From DATFCK01 sp963728975 (lineage in GTDB: Bacteria; Verrucomicrobiota; Verrucomicrobiia; Chthoniobacterales; UBA10450), in assembly GCA_963728975.1 (NCBI GenBank), contig CAVSMF010000001.1, positions 1,674,001 to 1,738,000 on the forward strand: DNA of 64,000 nt, written 5' to 3'. The notes under the pieces were generated by a model. That model was not told the DNA's origin, ran no database searches, and saw only the letters and a program-made list of their open reading frames with translations. Positions 32,494 through 41,417 of this stretch are shown one piece after another; within the stretch, counting starts at the first letter, position 1, and each line of letters opens with the position of its first letter. A program made the position numbers and the translations under genes.

Positions 32494-34637
32494 TACTCGT
32501 CGGGATCCGAATATCCGTTGCCGGACGGGGAGGCGGTGCGCTGCTTGGGGCGATTGCGACGGCTCTCTTTTTCCCGCGGCTGATAGTAGCCGTAGTAGTT
32601 GGTGTAGTAGTAGTAATTTTGGTCGTGTTTTAAATCGACATTGTTAAGAACGACGCCCAGAACGGTGCCGCCCACGCCGAGAACCGCCTGTTTCACCCGA
32701 GTAAGCATGGCCCGGGGAAACCTGCGATGCTGCACCACGATAATGGTCTGATCCACTTCGCTGGCCAGGACCGAGGCATCACTCACTCCCAGCATAGGCG
32801 GGGAATCGAAAAAGATAATGTCGTAGCGCTGCTTGAGCTCGGCGATCATATCGGACATTCTCTGCGAATTGAGAATGCCAACTGCATCGGAGGGCAGAAT
32901 GCCGCTTGGGAGCAGGGAGAGGTTTTCCACTGTGGTTGGAAAAATCACGTCGTGGAGTTGCATCTCCGTGGTGAGATAATTGGTCAGACCGATGCTGTTA
33001 TCGATATCGAACAACTCGTGTTGGACCGGCCGGCGCAAGTCGGCGTCGACAATCAGAGTGGAATAGCCGCCTTGGGCCGAGATAAAGGCCAGATTGGCGA
33101 TGGTGGTGGACTTCCCTTCCCCTGGTCCGCCGCTAACCAGTGAAATGGTGTTGGCCTCCGGATTTTTCCGGTTGAACTCGATATTTGTGCGCAAGATCCG
33201 GTAAGCCTCGGCATCAGGCGAGTCTCCCTGGTCCTTGTGCAAGAGATGAATGTTCTTGGGAATAATCGCCAGGACAGGGAGACCGAGCAGGCTCTCGACG
33301 TCGTCCATGGTTTTGACACTGGTATCGAGGTACTCGATAAAAAAGGCGAGGCCGACACCGACCACCAAACCGACCAAAGCGCCCAGAATAAGGTTGAGTC
33401 CAACCCGCGGCCTGACCGGATAACTGGGCGGCTCGGCCACTTGCTTGACGCTTACGGCAACACGCGGCATGGCCAATTCCATGGTTTGACTTTGGGCCCG
33501 GGTCCGAACTCCATCGAGCAACAGCTTTTCTTTGATGTAGGTATTTTTGGCGCGAGTATAATTTGCGCTCAGATTCTTGTTGGCCAGCTGCTTGGCGTTG
33601 ATCTCTTCCAGATGTTTTCTTAATTCGTCGCGCGTGGCCTGGGCTGTATTGAGGTTCTTTTCCAGGGCAACCCGGATGCTGCTGATCTGCTGCTCAAGCT
33701 GTTCGGAATACACCCGCTCGGTGGCATGGATGGCTTTCACTTTCGGATGATTTTCTCCAAACCCCGAGTTCAGCAGCAATGCTTCCTGGGCCACGGCATC
33801 CTGATAGTTGGGAAGCACCTTCTGCACGGTTGGATCCTGAATGTTCAGGGTCGCCAGCATGCGCATCAGATCGTCGCCCTTGAGCTTCTCGATCTGGTCC
33901 AGCTTCGACTGAAGAGTTGCGACTTGAGTTTCGGCGTCGTTAACGGCGGACTCCTGCTTGATCACCATATTATTGATCGGCGCCTGGGTGTCTTCGGTGC
34001 CCTCCGGATTGAGATCGACGATGTGCTCGTTCTCTCGAATCCGAGCCATTTCCACAGCCGCGTCGTCAACCCGTTTCTGTTGTTTAGAGACTTCTTCGTT
34101 CATTACGCTGACCGCGCGGTTCAGAATCTCTTTTTCTTCGTCCACTCGTGTATCCTGATAAACAGCAACGATTTTGTTTGCGATATCGGCTGCTTCTCGC
34201 GGATCGACATCGTAAACGCTGATTTGGAGGAGATCGGTGTTCCGAACTTCGTCCACGTCGAGCTTGCTCCGCAGCATCGCGTAAGCTTGCTCCCGGGTAG
34301 GCCGGACACCGTCCCGGGTCCACTTATCCTGCAATTTTAGCTCCTCGATGACCGGATAGAGAATACCGGTGCGCTGAATCACCTGAAATACGGTCGGAGC
34401 GAGTTGGGGATCGTGAATCGGCAGATTCGGATCGCCCGTGCTGAAAATCCGCGGATTTTGGGCCATCGACTTTACTTCGATGAAAGCCGACGACTGGTAT
34501 TCGCGAGGCTGAAAATAGCTTACGATCGCCGCCGTAATTAGAACCAGAAGGAAGGCAAGGAGCACCAGCACCCAATGGACCCGAATAACCCGCCAATAAT
34601 CGAGAAAGTGAAGCTTAACTTCGTCGTTTTGTGCCAT
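32490..34637 (-). CDS. Polysaccharide chain-length determinant/BY-kinase (Wzc-like)
   Basis: 715 residues. The N-terminal Wzz domain (helix VLVLLAFLLVLITAAIVSYF) is followed by a long coiled coil (about 180-420) and a second helix. The bacterial tyrosine-kinase domain has Walker A GGPGEGKST (about 502-510), A' LIVDADLRRP and B IIFFDSPP. The C-terminal tail has a dense tyrosine cluster (NYYYYTNYYGYY), the autophosphorylation site that controls polymer length. Located between the exporter and the beta-barrel gene, it would run assembly and export of an exopolysaccharide. Confidence 0.92.
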   Translation of the reverse strand: MAQNDEVKLHFLDYWRVIRVHWVLVLLAFLLVLITAAIVSYFQPREYQSSAFIEVKSMAQNPRIFSTGDPNLPIHDPQLAPTVFQVIQRTGILYPVIEELKLQDKWTRDGVRPTREQAYAMLRSKLDVDEVRNTDLLQISVYDVDPREAADIANKIVAVYQDTRVDEEKEILNRAVSVMNEEVSKQQKRVDDAAVEMARIRENEHIVDLNPEGTEDTQAPINNMVIKQESAVNDAETQVATLQSKLDQIEKLKGDDLMRMLATLNIQDPTVQKVLPNYQDAVAQEALLLNSGFGENHPKVKAIHATERVYSEQLEQQISSIRVALEKNLNTAQATRDELRKHLEEINAKQLANKNLSANYTRAKNTYIKEKLLLDGVRTRAQSQTMELAMPRVAVSVKQVAEPPSYPVRPRVGLNLILGALVGLVVGVGLAFFIEYLDTSVKTMDDVESLLGLPVLAIIPKNIHLLHKDQGDSPDAEAYRILRTNIEFNRKNPEANTISLVSGGPGEGKSTTIANLAFISAQGGYSTLIVDADLRRPVQHELFDIDNSIGLTNYLTTEMQLHDVIFPTTVENLSLLPSGILPSDAVGILNSQRMSDMIAELKQRYDIIFFDSPPMLGVSDASVLASEVDQTIIVVQHRRFPRAMLTRVKQAVLGVGGTVLGVVLNNVDLKHDQNYYYYTNYYGYYQPREKESRRNRPKQRTASPSGNGYSDPDEY

Positions 34638-34711
34638 GCTTAACCCTGTTCTGAGAGAGGGGGAAATTGTATCCCAAATTCGCGCCGAGTAAAACCCTAG
34701 TTATGGTTTTT

Positions 34712-35977
34712 TTAGAAACTGACGTTTACTCCGCCCCAAGCCCGATTCCGCGAATAGTCGCGGAGGGTAACTCCGGAGCTCACTTCAGCGTGGTTGTAGC
34801 CGGCTTCAAGGTTGAGATAGCGGGTAACGGCAAAGCGCAGAGAGACGGCAGCATCAAAGGTATCTTCATTGAAGGAAGGGTTGGAAAAGGCTGGGGTCGT
34901 GGGCGTGGCTGCGACCGTCGTTTCCTTGTAATCGTCGTGGTTGTAATAGAGATTGACCGAGCCGCTGATGCGGGCGGTAAATCTGTGGCTGCCCTGCAGA
35001 CCGGTCCGGAAGGTCGTTCGGGTCGGATTGAAGGCAACATCGCCTTCCTCGATACCGTAATGCGCCGTCCAGGTAACGGACGTGTCTTTGCCCAGAGCGT
35101 AACTGACCGTTCCCTCAAAATAAGGGGAATCTTGCGTTCCCATTTGATCGTAATCGCGCAGTTCGGCGCCACCGCGAAACGTAGTGGTCAAACGGGAGCT
35201 GAAGGCATGATCGAAGCCGCCCAGCATGAAGTGGGTGGTCGAATCGCGATTGATGTGGGCGTAACTGACAACCTGGAAGCGATATTCCCCTACAATGTTG
35301 GTGGTCGGCCAAGCGAGAAACCGGAACTCATTTCCAATCGTATTTTCTACTCGGTCCTCGAAGAACCCGGTCGAGAGGTGATCGTAATGAACAGCGGCGA
35401 AGCTATAAGAAGTGGCGGTCGAAAACCGCGGCGTCCACAAATAAGAGGTAGTGATTTTATCCTGAGTGTAAAAGTAGTTTCCAGATCGGCGGTTGATGCC
35501 GAGACCATATTGAAAATCAGGTTCCGTCTGATAGCTCGCCATTGCCGTCACGATGAAGGTTAGCCGCTGGGAAGCGTGGTGCTCGAGCGACAGGTTCAGA
35601 TTAAGAGTCGGCTCGTACTGGTTGTCGCTGATATCGAAATAATCAGTGAAACCGGTGGTGGTCGCCAGGCTCAATCGGGTCCGTGGCGTTCCCACATTAT
35701 AGGTGAAATTGGCGAAGACGGTGGTGAACCAGGAATCTTGCTGGAAAAAATGTGTGGTGTTGACGTTATCGTCATAACCACCCTGCGCAGATACGGACAC
35801 GTGAAGCGGGAACTTGGAGAATATACCGAGACCGACATCACCGGCCGAAGAGCCGTTTGACTCAATAGCAGACCCGCCAACCGACTCGCCATCAGCCCAG
35901 GCAAATCGGGGACCGAGGAAAGCCGCAGCCGCAAGCACGCACAAAAGGCAGCCGGCGCGAGCTCTGTAATTTCTCAT
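34712..35977 (-). CDS. Outer-membrane beta-barrel protein of the exopolysaccharide cluster
   Basis: 421 residues from ATG 35977, the start of a clear signal peptide (AGCLLCVLAAAAFLGPRFAWA). The rest alternates hydrophobic and polar residues with aromatic belts (YDDNVNTTHFFQQDSW, YNHDDYKETT) and ends in GGVNVSF, a terminal-Phe signal for BAM insertion. It is related to the outer membrane beta-barrel proteins of EPS loci (BBP2/VpsM-like). Likely the outer-membrane exit for the polymer; inferred from position. Confidence 0.75.
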   Translation of the reverse strand: MRNYRARAGCLLCVLAAAAFLGPRFAWADGESVGGSAIESNGSSAGDVGLGIFSKFPLHVSVSAQGGYDDNVNTTHFFQQDSWFTTVFANFTYNVGTPRTRLSLATTTGFTDYFDISDNQYEPTLNLNLSLEHHASQRLTFIVTAMASYQTEPDFQYGLGINRRSGNYFYTQDKITTSYLWTPRFSTATSYSFAAVHYDHLSTGFFEDRVENTIGNEFRFLAWPTTNIVGEYRFQVVSYAHINRDSTTHFMLGGFDHAFSSRLTTTFRGGAELRDYDQMGTQDSPYFEGTVSYALGKDTSVTWTAHYGIEEGDVAFNPTRTTFRTGLQGSHRFTARISGSVNLYYNHDDYKETTVAATPTTPAFSNPSFNEDTFDAAVSLRFAVTRYLNLEAGYNHAEVSSGVTLRDYSRNRAWGGVNVSF

Positions 35978-36288
35978 GGGGTTTGGTCTCGATTTTAGGG
36001 CCTGACCGCCGGACCTAGTTTTTGGATTTTGAGGGTAATTCCAAGTAAGAAGTGCGGCAATATTTTTTTTGAATCGACCGCATTCTTTGCTCGGAAAGTC
36101 ATTGCACTCCAAGGAATCAGGCAAGGCTGGCGTAATTAGTGAAAAATTGACAAACAAACACGGTAAGCAGGCGGCGAGCCCAGCCCGACAGGTTCGGCCG
36201 CTTAAAGCCCGAAAAGGAGGGAGATTTCCGCTTTTTCACACCAACTGCTGATACTTGGCGGGTTGGTGTTGGCCCGAACCTCCTGGCG
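35978..36288. other. Gap between beta-barrel gene and O-antigen ligase gene
   Basis: 311 bases. Read toward the beta-barrel gene it includes an AT-rich stretch (AAAAAAATATTGCCGC near 36061) likely to hold its promoter. No credible ORF or RNA is seen. Confidence 0.4.
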
Positions 36289-38013
36289 TTAGTGAGGACG
36301 GCTTCGATCAGAATAGGCTCCCTTCCAGCGCTTCAGGTGTGCTTCATAGTAGCCTCGCGTCGAGGTCGATTTGGGGTCGAGCTTTAGGGCCTGCTCGAAC
36401 AACCATTCTCCTTCGGAATAGCGTCCCAGTTCATCGTAGGTGAGCCCGAGTTCCACCGCCAGGGTCTTATCCAGCGGAGCCAGGGCGCGGCCTTTCTTGA
36501 ACGCGGCGATTGCTTCTTCAAAAGACTGCGCCTGGGCCTTTTGATCGCTCTTTGCCTCCCCGACCAAGACCTTGCCACGACCAAGGTAATAATAAAGATC
36601 CGGATTGCTCCGTTCGCTGGCCAAACCGTGGTTTGCAAAACCTACCGCTTCTGCGCCCTCGTAATTACGAAGCGCCTTTTGAGCGCGCTCGGCGAAGTAC
36701 TCCCCAGGCATAAACCGAACCGCCGCAATTAGAATAACCACGCCAATCACGGGCATGGTCACACGACAAAAGAGCAGAGGAATTCGAGACGGCGCTCTCT
36801 CTTTTTCGTCCCGAAGCTCTCTGGTCGCCAGAATTCCGAAGACAAATGCCAGGAGCAACACGTTGGCCGGGATATGGAGATTGAAATCGAAGATTGAGTG
36901 GACGATGTACGCCCCCAGCGCACATAACGCGCCGATTTGGAGTGCCAACCGGTTGCTCGAAACCAAAGACGGGATGGCGCCTTGCTGGCCGGCAAGGTGC
37001 CGGAGATTGTTCCACCCACTGCGCAAATGAGCGCCGAGAAACAGGATAAATCCGGCCGCACCGATTAATCCATATTCGGCCAGGAGTTGCAGGTAATCGT
37101 TGTGCACCCGAACCGGGTCAAGCTGCACCCGTTCGCTGCGGAATTGCCGCCCATAATACAAATACGTCCCGCTGCCGGTCCCCCAAATGGGTTCCAGTTT
37201 CCACTCTTTGAGCGCGGCTTTCCACAGATCGATGCGCATGTTCTCGGTGTCGAACGTGTTTTCGGCTCGCGAGCGCAGGAAATCGCTCTTTTGCAGAAAG
37301 AAAACGGCCCCTCCAATGGTCACAGCCACCAGGGCAGCTCCAATCGCGATGCTGGCCCAGAACATTTTTCCCCTGGCCCGGCGGAGGAGAAACAAGCTGA
37401 TAATGGCAAAGACAAGCAGGCTTGCCCCGACGCTCAAATAACCGCCGCGGCTGCCTGTGATGGTCAGGCCAAAATAACAGAGGCCGATTGCATAAACGAC
37501 CATCATCTTGGCCCAGCGCGGCCAGCGGCTCCAGCAAACCATGCTTAGACCAAACACGCCTAAGACCTCGAGCAAGCCGGCCAGATGGTTCGGACACACA
37601 TAAAACCCACTGGCCCGGCGTCCGTAATCATACCGGTTCAGGAAGGGAATGAGCATGAAGTTTTTGCCATCCCGGAACTGGATCGCACCGATGAAAACGT
37701 GAACGATTCCGACTGCGAGCAGAAAAGCGATCAAAAGCAATCGACGTCTGGCATCCGTAAAAATTGTCGCGACAAAAAGGTAAATGATCAGACCGCCAAG
37801 AATCGAATAAAGATCAACCCGGGCCAGATAAGGAACCGGCGAGAGAAGGGCGCGCCCGATCATGTAACCGAAAAATAGTGACAGACCGACCAGGCAAAAC
37901 GTGTCCGGTGCGGGCTTTGATTGGCGCAGCGAAAAAAGCGAAAGCAAGCCGATCAACCCGAGCAACACGTAAGCCGGCAAGGCAAAGAGCAGGCCAACGC
38001 CTCCGATCAGCAC
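36289..38013 (-). CDS. O-antigen ligase/polymerase family protein with C-terminal TPRs
   Basis: 574 residues from a GTG. About ten membrane helices; the Wzy_C core (about 150-370) has GSRGGYLSVGASLLVFAI and the periplasmic loop NDYLQLLAEYGLIGAAGF, the conserved NxYL...G motif of ligases and polymerases. The last 150 residues are TPR-like (YYYLGRGKVLVGEAKSD, LGRYSEGEWLFEQALKLDP). The same frame stays open with helix-like sequence (FSLLGLWIVASQF) back to about 38210 but has no ATG, GTG or TTG, so the true start is uncertain. It links or polymerises surface glycans. Confidence 0.82.
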   Translation of the reverse strand: MLIGGVGLLFALPAYVLLGLIGLLSLFSLRQSKPAPDTFCLVGLSLFFGYMIGRALLSPVPYLARVDLYSILGGLIIYLFVATIFTDARRRLLLIAFLLAVGIVHVFIGAIQFRDGKNFMLIPFLNRYDYGRRASGFYVCPNHLAGLLEVLGVFGLSMVCWSRWPRWAKMMVVYAIGLCYFGLTITGSRGGYLSVGASLLVFAIISLFLLRRARGKMFWASIAIGAALVAVTIGGAVFFLQKSDFLRSRAENTFDTENMRIDLWKAALKEWKLEPIWGTGSGTYLYYGRQFRSERVQLDPVRVHNDYLQLLAEYGLIGAAGFILFLGAHLRSGWNNLRHLAGQQGAIPSLVSSNRLALQIGALCALGAYIVHSIFDFNLHIPANVLLLAFVFGILATRELRDEKERAPSRIPLLFCRVTMPVIGVVILIAAVRFMPGEYFAERAQKALRNYEGAEAVGFANHGLASERSNPDLYYYLGRGKVLVGEAKSDQKAQAQSFEEAIAAFKKGRALAPLDKTLAVELGLTYDELGRYSEGEWLFEQALKLDPKSTSTRGYYEAHLKRWKGAYSDRSRPH

Positions 38014-38225
38014 TTGACTGATCGCCAGGGCGCCCCCGAGGAGGAGGCCCGAAAACGCTTCGACTGGACGGGAGAGCGCCCCTTTTCTTACAGGCGTTCT
38101 GTCGCTTGGGTTCGAGGCTGAGAATTGGCTTGCAACTATCCAAAGGCCTAAAAGAGAAAAGCCGTCGCATGGTGTTGTGACGGCTTTCTCAGGACTTGGT
38201 GGAGTCCTGCTGGCAAATCAGCTCC

Positions 38226-38741
38226 TCATCGGCAGCCAACCGGAGTCACCTGGCATGGGCCGCGATGATCGCCTGGGTGGTGGCTCAAGAATTCGTCCAC
38301 GTAATCGCACGGTATGTAGATTTCGTGTTCGTTATGGCAAACAAGGCATTTTTCTCCCTGTCCAGGCGTTGGTGTTGGAGTGTTATGTGGCGTCGGACTG
38401 GGCCGGGGTGTCGGAGTGCGATGAGGTGTCGGACTGGGCCTCGGGGTCGGGGTCGGGGTGCGATGCGGTGTCGGACTCGGCCTCGGGGTCGGGGTGCGAT
38501 GTGGCGTCGGACTCGGCCTCGGGGTCGGGGAGCGATGCGGCGTCGGACTCGGCCTCGGTGTCCAGTGCGGTGTCGGCGTGGGAGTATTATAGTGGTCCGC
38601 ACCGGAAGGTGCTGCCTGCGCGCTCACCGCCCAGAGGCCAAAGCCCAAGCCTAGACCGATCGACAAGACGGCGCCTGCTCTAAGAAATCGGAGAGAGCTG
38701 TGGCGGCACAGGAGCGCTGAGAGAGAAAGCAGTTTATTCAT
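38226..38741 (-). CDS. Secreted Pro/Thr/His-repeat protein with single CxxCH motif
   Basis: 171 residues from ATG 38741. After a signal peptide ending VSAQAA comes a 75-residue low-complexity stalk built from PTPHRTPTPRPS units. A compact C-terminal domain follows: CLVCHNEHEIYIPCDYVDEF, then LSHHPGDHRGPC. CxxCH is a c-type heme attachment motif and extra Cys/His residues surround it. It is either a small periplasmic cytochrome or a metal-binding domain on a rigid stalk. No close family is recognised. A TTGACA-like promoter lies upstream at 38782-38808. Confidence 0.65.
   Translation of the reverse strand: MNKLLSLSALLCRHSSLRFLRAGAVLSIGLGLGFGLWAVSAQAAPSGADHYNTPTPTPHWTPRPSPTPHRSPTPRPSPTPHRTPTPRPSPTPHRTPTPTPRPSPTPHRTPTPRPSPTPHNTPTPTPGQGEKCLVCHNEHEIYIPCDYVDEFLSHHPGDHRGPCQVTPVGCR
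38385..38580. repeat. Coding tandem repeat (PTPHRTPTPRPS units)
   Basis: Variable repetition of GGGGTCGGGGTGCGATG-type units (about 36 bp, with 12- and 24-bp truncated variants), giving the Pro/Thr/His/Arg stalk of the CxxCH protein. Such arrays vary in copy number by slippage. Confidence 0.7.
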
Positions 38742-38781
38742 AAAAGGATTTTTGGCCACACGTGTATGTAAGCCATACTTC

Positions 38782-38808
38782 TTATTATCGCTGTAGGTTC
38801 TATGTCAA
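38782..38808 (-). promoter_or_regulatory. Putative promoter of the CxxCH protein gene
   Basis: Read on the minus strand, TTGACA (38803-38808) and TAATAA (38782-38787) are separated by 15 bp, slightly short for sigma70. It ends 40 bases upstream of the ATG. Confidence 0.4.
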
Positions 38809-39164
38809 TACCAAAATCGACGTTATCGCCCCTTTAGTATGGTCAAACAGAGGTCTCGATGTCGAGCAAAACAGGGGCCACTTTGCCCCCTTTTTGGGGC
38901 CCGGCCGAAGAGGGCCTTTTCCCACCACGCCCCCAATCGACCCTGCCCGGTCTTTTACCCTCTGGCTGAGCCCCTCTCACACTCCGTTAAGAGTGCCCGG
39001 AACCCAAGGCCCCGCCGGGCGGCTTTGGGCGGAGGTTTTCCCCCGTTTTTTGGATCGGCCTGATCAGAAACAGCTCCTCCCAAGGACGCTTCTGGCAAAA
39101 ATGAGTTGATTCCGACGGATTTGACAGAAATCGAAAGGTAAACGACCGGGGTCGAGCTGAAAAA
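38809..39164. other. Gap without convincing gene upstream of the PAP2 gene
   Basis: 356 bases, C-rich on the plus strand. A 115-codon plus ORF over it has atypical composition (Pro/Arg/His rich) and no family match. A GGGGCCACTTTGCCCC hairpin (about 38875) and GCCCGGCCGAAGAGGGCC (about 38900) are visible. Confidence 0.4.
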
Positions 39165-39860
39165 ATGAACGGGTTCGACCGCGCTATCGTATCTTTCATC
39201 AACCAATTCGCTCGCCACTGGCCGACGTTCGACACGGTGGTTGTTTTCCTGAGCAATAGCGATCTGGTCAAAGGCGGAGTTGTTCTTGCCGCCATTTGGT
39301 GGGCTTGGTTCTGCCGCAAAGGCGAGCCCAAGACCAATCGCTCCTATTTGTTGTCCGCTATTTTGGCCTCGTTGGTTGCCCTTTTTTTGGCTCGTTTCCT
39401 GGCCCATGCCCTTCCTCTTAGGGTTCGTCCATTGCTCGATCCTGGTCTGCATTTCCGCCCACCGATTGGTCTGCCTGAGGAATCGAACTGGACGGTCTGG
39501 AGTTCATTTCCGAGCGATCACGCCGCTCTGTTTTGCGCGTTGCTTACCGGGGTCTGGCTCGTTTCCCGGCGCGCCGGCATCGTCCTCGGTGCTTACATCG
39601 CCATCGTCATTTGCCTGCCCCGGATTTATGTTGGAATCCATTATCCGACAGACATTCTTGCCGGAGCCGGTCTTGGGGTCCTCTCCGTTGTGCTTTTTTC
39701 CGTGCCGGTGCTTCGTAATTTCTGGACACCCAACGTGCTGGCCTGGTTTGAGCGGTGGCCAAGCGTCGCCTACGCGGTTCTTTTTCTGATTACCTTCGAG
39801 ATCGCAACTTTGTTTTGGGATATTCGGACATTCCTGTTCCTGTTTGATGTTTCGGTTTAG
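39165..39860 (+). CDS. PAP2 superfamily phosphatase
   Basis: 231 residues with five or six membrane helices. The three phosphatase motifs are present: LARFLAHALPLRVRP (K/R-x6-RP type), the central FPSDHA, and RIYVGIHYPTDILAGAGLG with its catalytic histidine and aspartate. Members remove phosphate from undecaprenyl pyrophosphate or other lipid phosphates at the periplasmic face. Next to glycan genes, a role in recycling undecaprenyl carrier is plausible but not shown. Confidence 0.88.
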   Translation: MNGFDRAIVSFINQFARHWPTFDTVVVFLSNSDLVKGGVVLAAIWWAWFCRKGEPKTNRSYLLSAILASLVALFLARFLAHALPLRVRPLLDPGLHFRPPIGLPEESNWTVWSSFPSDHAALFCALLTGVWLVSRRAGIVLGAYIAIVICLPRIYVGIHYPTDILAGAGLGVLSVVLFSVPVLRNFWTPNVLAWFERWPSVAYAVLFLITFEIATLFWDIRTFLFLFDVSV

Positions 39861-39885
39861 GGGTTGACATCCCTGCCACAAGGAG

Positions 39886-39956
39886 AGCGGGCAGCGGGAA
39901 TCGAACCCGCATGGCCAGCTTGGAAGGCTGGAACTTTACCATTAAGCTATGCCCGC
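39886..39956 (-). tRNA. tRNA-Gly(TCC)
   Basis: Minus-strand cloverleaf of 71 bases: acceptor GCGGGCA/TGCCCGC, D-arm GCTTAATGGTAAAG, anticodon loop CTTCCAA (TCC), T-arm GCGGG-TTCGATT-CCCGC. No CCA is encoded. Confidence 0.95.
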
Positions 39957-40099
39957 GCGACGCATGGTTAAGCTGGTGCGGGAGGCGCGCGATTCCAAGT
40001 CCTTTTTGGTTCCCGGAATCCGGGCCTTCTCCCCGAGGCGCCCGGGTGAGCCCGGCTTGCATCCGTCCAATCCAGCGGCTCTAATTAATAAGAAATAAA

Positions 40100-40804
40100 A
40101 TGAAACCGCTCTTTGCGTTCCTGTTTCTCTCGGTGCTCGTTTCCGCCCCGATCCGGGCGGACCTTACAATCACGCAAAAACTGGAGGGTGCGGGTCCAGT
40201 TTCCGAGGTAACGCTCAAGATCAAGGGTGAGAAGGTCCGGGTCGAGGCGAACCCCCAGCTGGTCACTATTGTCGATACCAAAAGCGGAGAGATGATGAAT
40301 TTGATGAAAGACCAGAAAACGGTTGTTCGAATCTCGGCCGATAAGATGAAGGCGGCGGCGGAAATGATGAACAGATACGCCGGGCCGGGAAAGGGTGAGA
40401 ATACTCCCCAGCTGGCTCCGACCGGCAGAAGGGAAAATATCAATGGCTACGACACAGAAGAGTACGCCTGTGAGACGCCAAGTTACAAGGTCAGCTACTG
40501 GGTGGCTCCGAGCTATCCTGATGGGGCCGCTGTATTAAAAGAGCTGCAATCGTTGAATCCCAGGGTCTGGATGACAAGCCGGGCGAATATGCCGGGCTAC
40601 GGTGATCTGCCGGCGCTGCCGATCAAGACGGTTGTGTCAACCGGCGGGAAAGAGATCACGACCACCATAACTTCAATAACGAAAACTGCATTGAGTGAAT
40701 CGGAATTTATCGTTCCCCCCGATTTCCACGAGATGAAAATTCCCCAGATCGACCAGCTCTTCAGGGAAAAGGAGAAGGGACCGGCAGCGAGCGCTTCCCC
40801 GTGA
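40100..40804 (+). CDS. Secreted DUF4412-like protein
   Basis: 234 residues with a signal peptide (FAFLFLSVLVSAPIRA). The mature part starts LTITQKLEGAGPVSEVTLKIKGEKVRVE and contains MMNLMKDQKTVVRIS, GYDTEEYACETPSYKVSYWVA and a C-terminal EFIVPPDFHEMKIP. This matches the DUF4412 layout, a lipid-binding-like beta fold found in exported proteins of unknown role. A good AAGAAATAAA-ATG start context is present. Upstream of maf with a 25-base gap. Confidence 0.75.
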   Translation: MKPLFAFLFLSVLVSAPIRADLTITQKLEGAGPVSEVTLKIKGEKVRVEANPQLVTIVDTKSGEMMNLMKDQKTVVRISADKMKAAAEMMNRYAGPGKGENTPQLAPTGRRENINGYDTEEYACETPSYKVSYWVAPSYPDGAAVLKELQSLNPRVWMTSRANMPGYGDLPALPIKTVVSTGGKEITTTITSITKTALSESEFIVPPDFHEMKIPQIDQLFREKEKGPAASASP

Positions 40805-40829
40805 GTGCTGGCTGCCGGCCGGTGTCGGC

Positions 40830-41417
40830 GTGAGCGGGCCGCGAATCATTCTTGCTTCGGGTTCCCCCCGGCGCCGTGATTTGCTGGCCGGGGCAGGCTT
40901 TCAATTCGAAATTGTGTTGCCGGACGTAGCCGAGATTATCGGCGGCCATCTTACGGTTCGGGAATTGACGGGACTGAACGCGGTCCGGAAAGGATTGAGT
41001 GTTGCCCGCTCCCATCCCGAGCAAGTCGTGGTCGCAGCCGACACCCTGGTCGCGCTCGACGACGAAGTGATTGGCAAACCGGCTGATTTGACCGAGGCGG
41101 CAGAAATTCTCGGGCAACTGAGCGGCAGGACCCATGAAGTGTATTCGTCGGTTTTCATCGGTCGCCTGACTCAGGGTCGAGCGAAAGTGTTCTGCGAGAT
41201 TTCGCGGGTCCGATTCCGGCGACTTAGCCCTGCCAAGGTCAGCCATTATCTGGCGAAGATAAACCCGCTCGACAAAGCGGGAGCCTATGCCGCCCAGGGG
41301 GAGGGCGCGGACATCATTATTCGGGTGACGGGTTCGTTTTCGAACGTGGTGGGCCTGCCGATGGAACAGACGATGGCCGCGCTCCGTCAGTTCGGTGTTT
41401 CTCCGTCGCCGGCCTAA
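40830..41417 (+). CDS. maf: Maf/Ham1-like nucleotide pyrophosphatase (dTTP/UTP)
   Basis: 195 residues. Maf motifs: LASGSPRRRDLLAGAG near the N-terminus, VVAADTLVALDDEVIGKP, RTHEVYSSVFI, and KAGAYAAQGEGADIIIRV followed by SNVVGLPMEQ. Maf proteins hydrolyse dTTP, UTP and modified nucleotides to limit misincorporation. The AAQG segment fits the dTTP/UTP (YhdE) subgroup. The start at 40830 is GTG. Confidence 0.9.
   Translation: MSGPRIILASGSPRRRDLLAGAGFQFEIVLPDVAEIIGGHLTVRELTGLNAVRKGLSVARSHPEQVVVAADTLVALDDEVIGKPADLTEAAEILGQLSGRTHEVYSSVFIGRLTQGRAKVFCEISRVRFRRLSPAKVSHYLAKINPLDKAGAYAAQGEGADIIIRVTGSFSNVVGLPMEQTMAALRQFGVSPSPA

Noticed and set aside
37814..38170. 118-codon minus-strand ORF at the start of the O-antigen ligase gene
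   Set aside because: It has an ATG but its translation is Arg/Pro rich with no membrane helices, whereas the other frame encodes helices; judged a shadow.
38762..39109. 115-codon plus-strand ORF in the gap before the PAP2 gene
   Set aside because: Pro/Arg/His-rich composition, no homology features, overlaps the promoter of the divergent gene.
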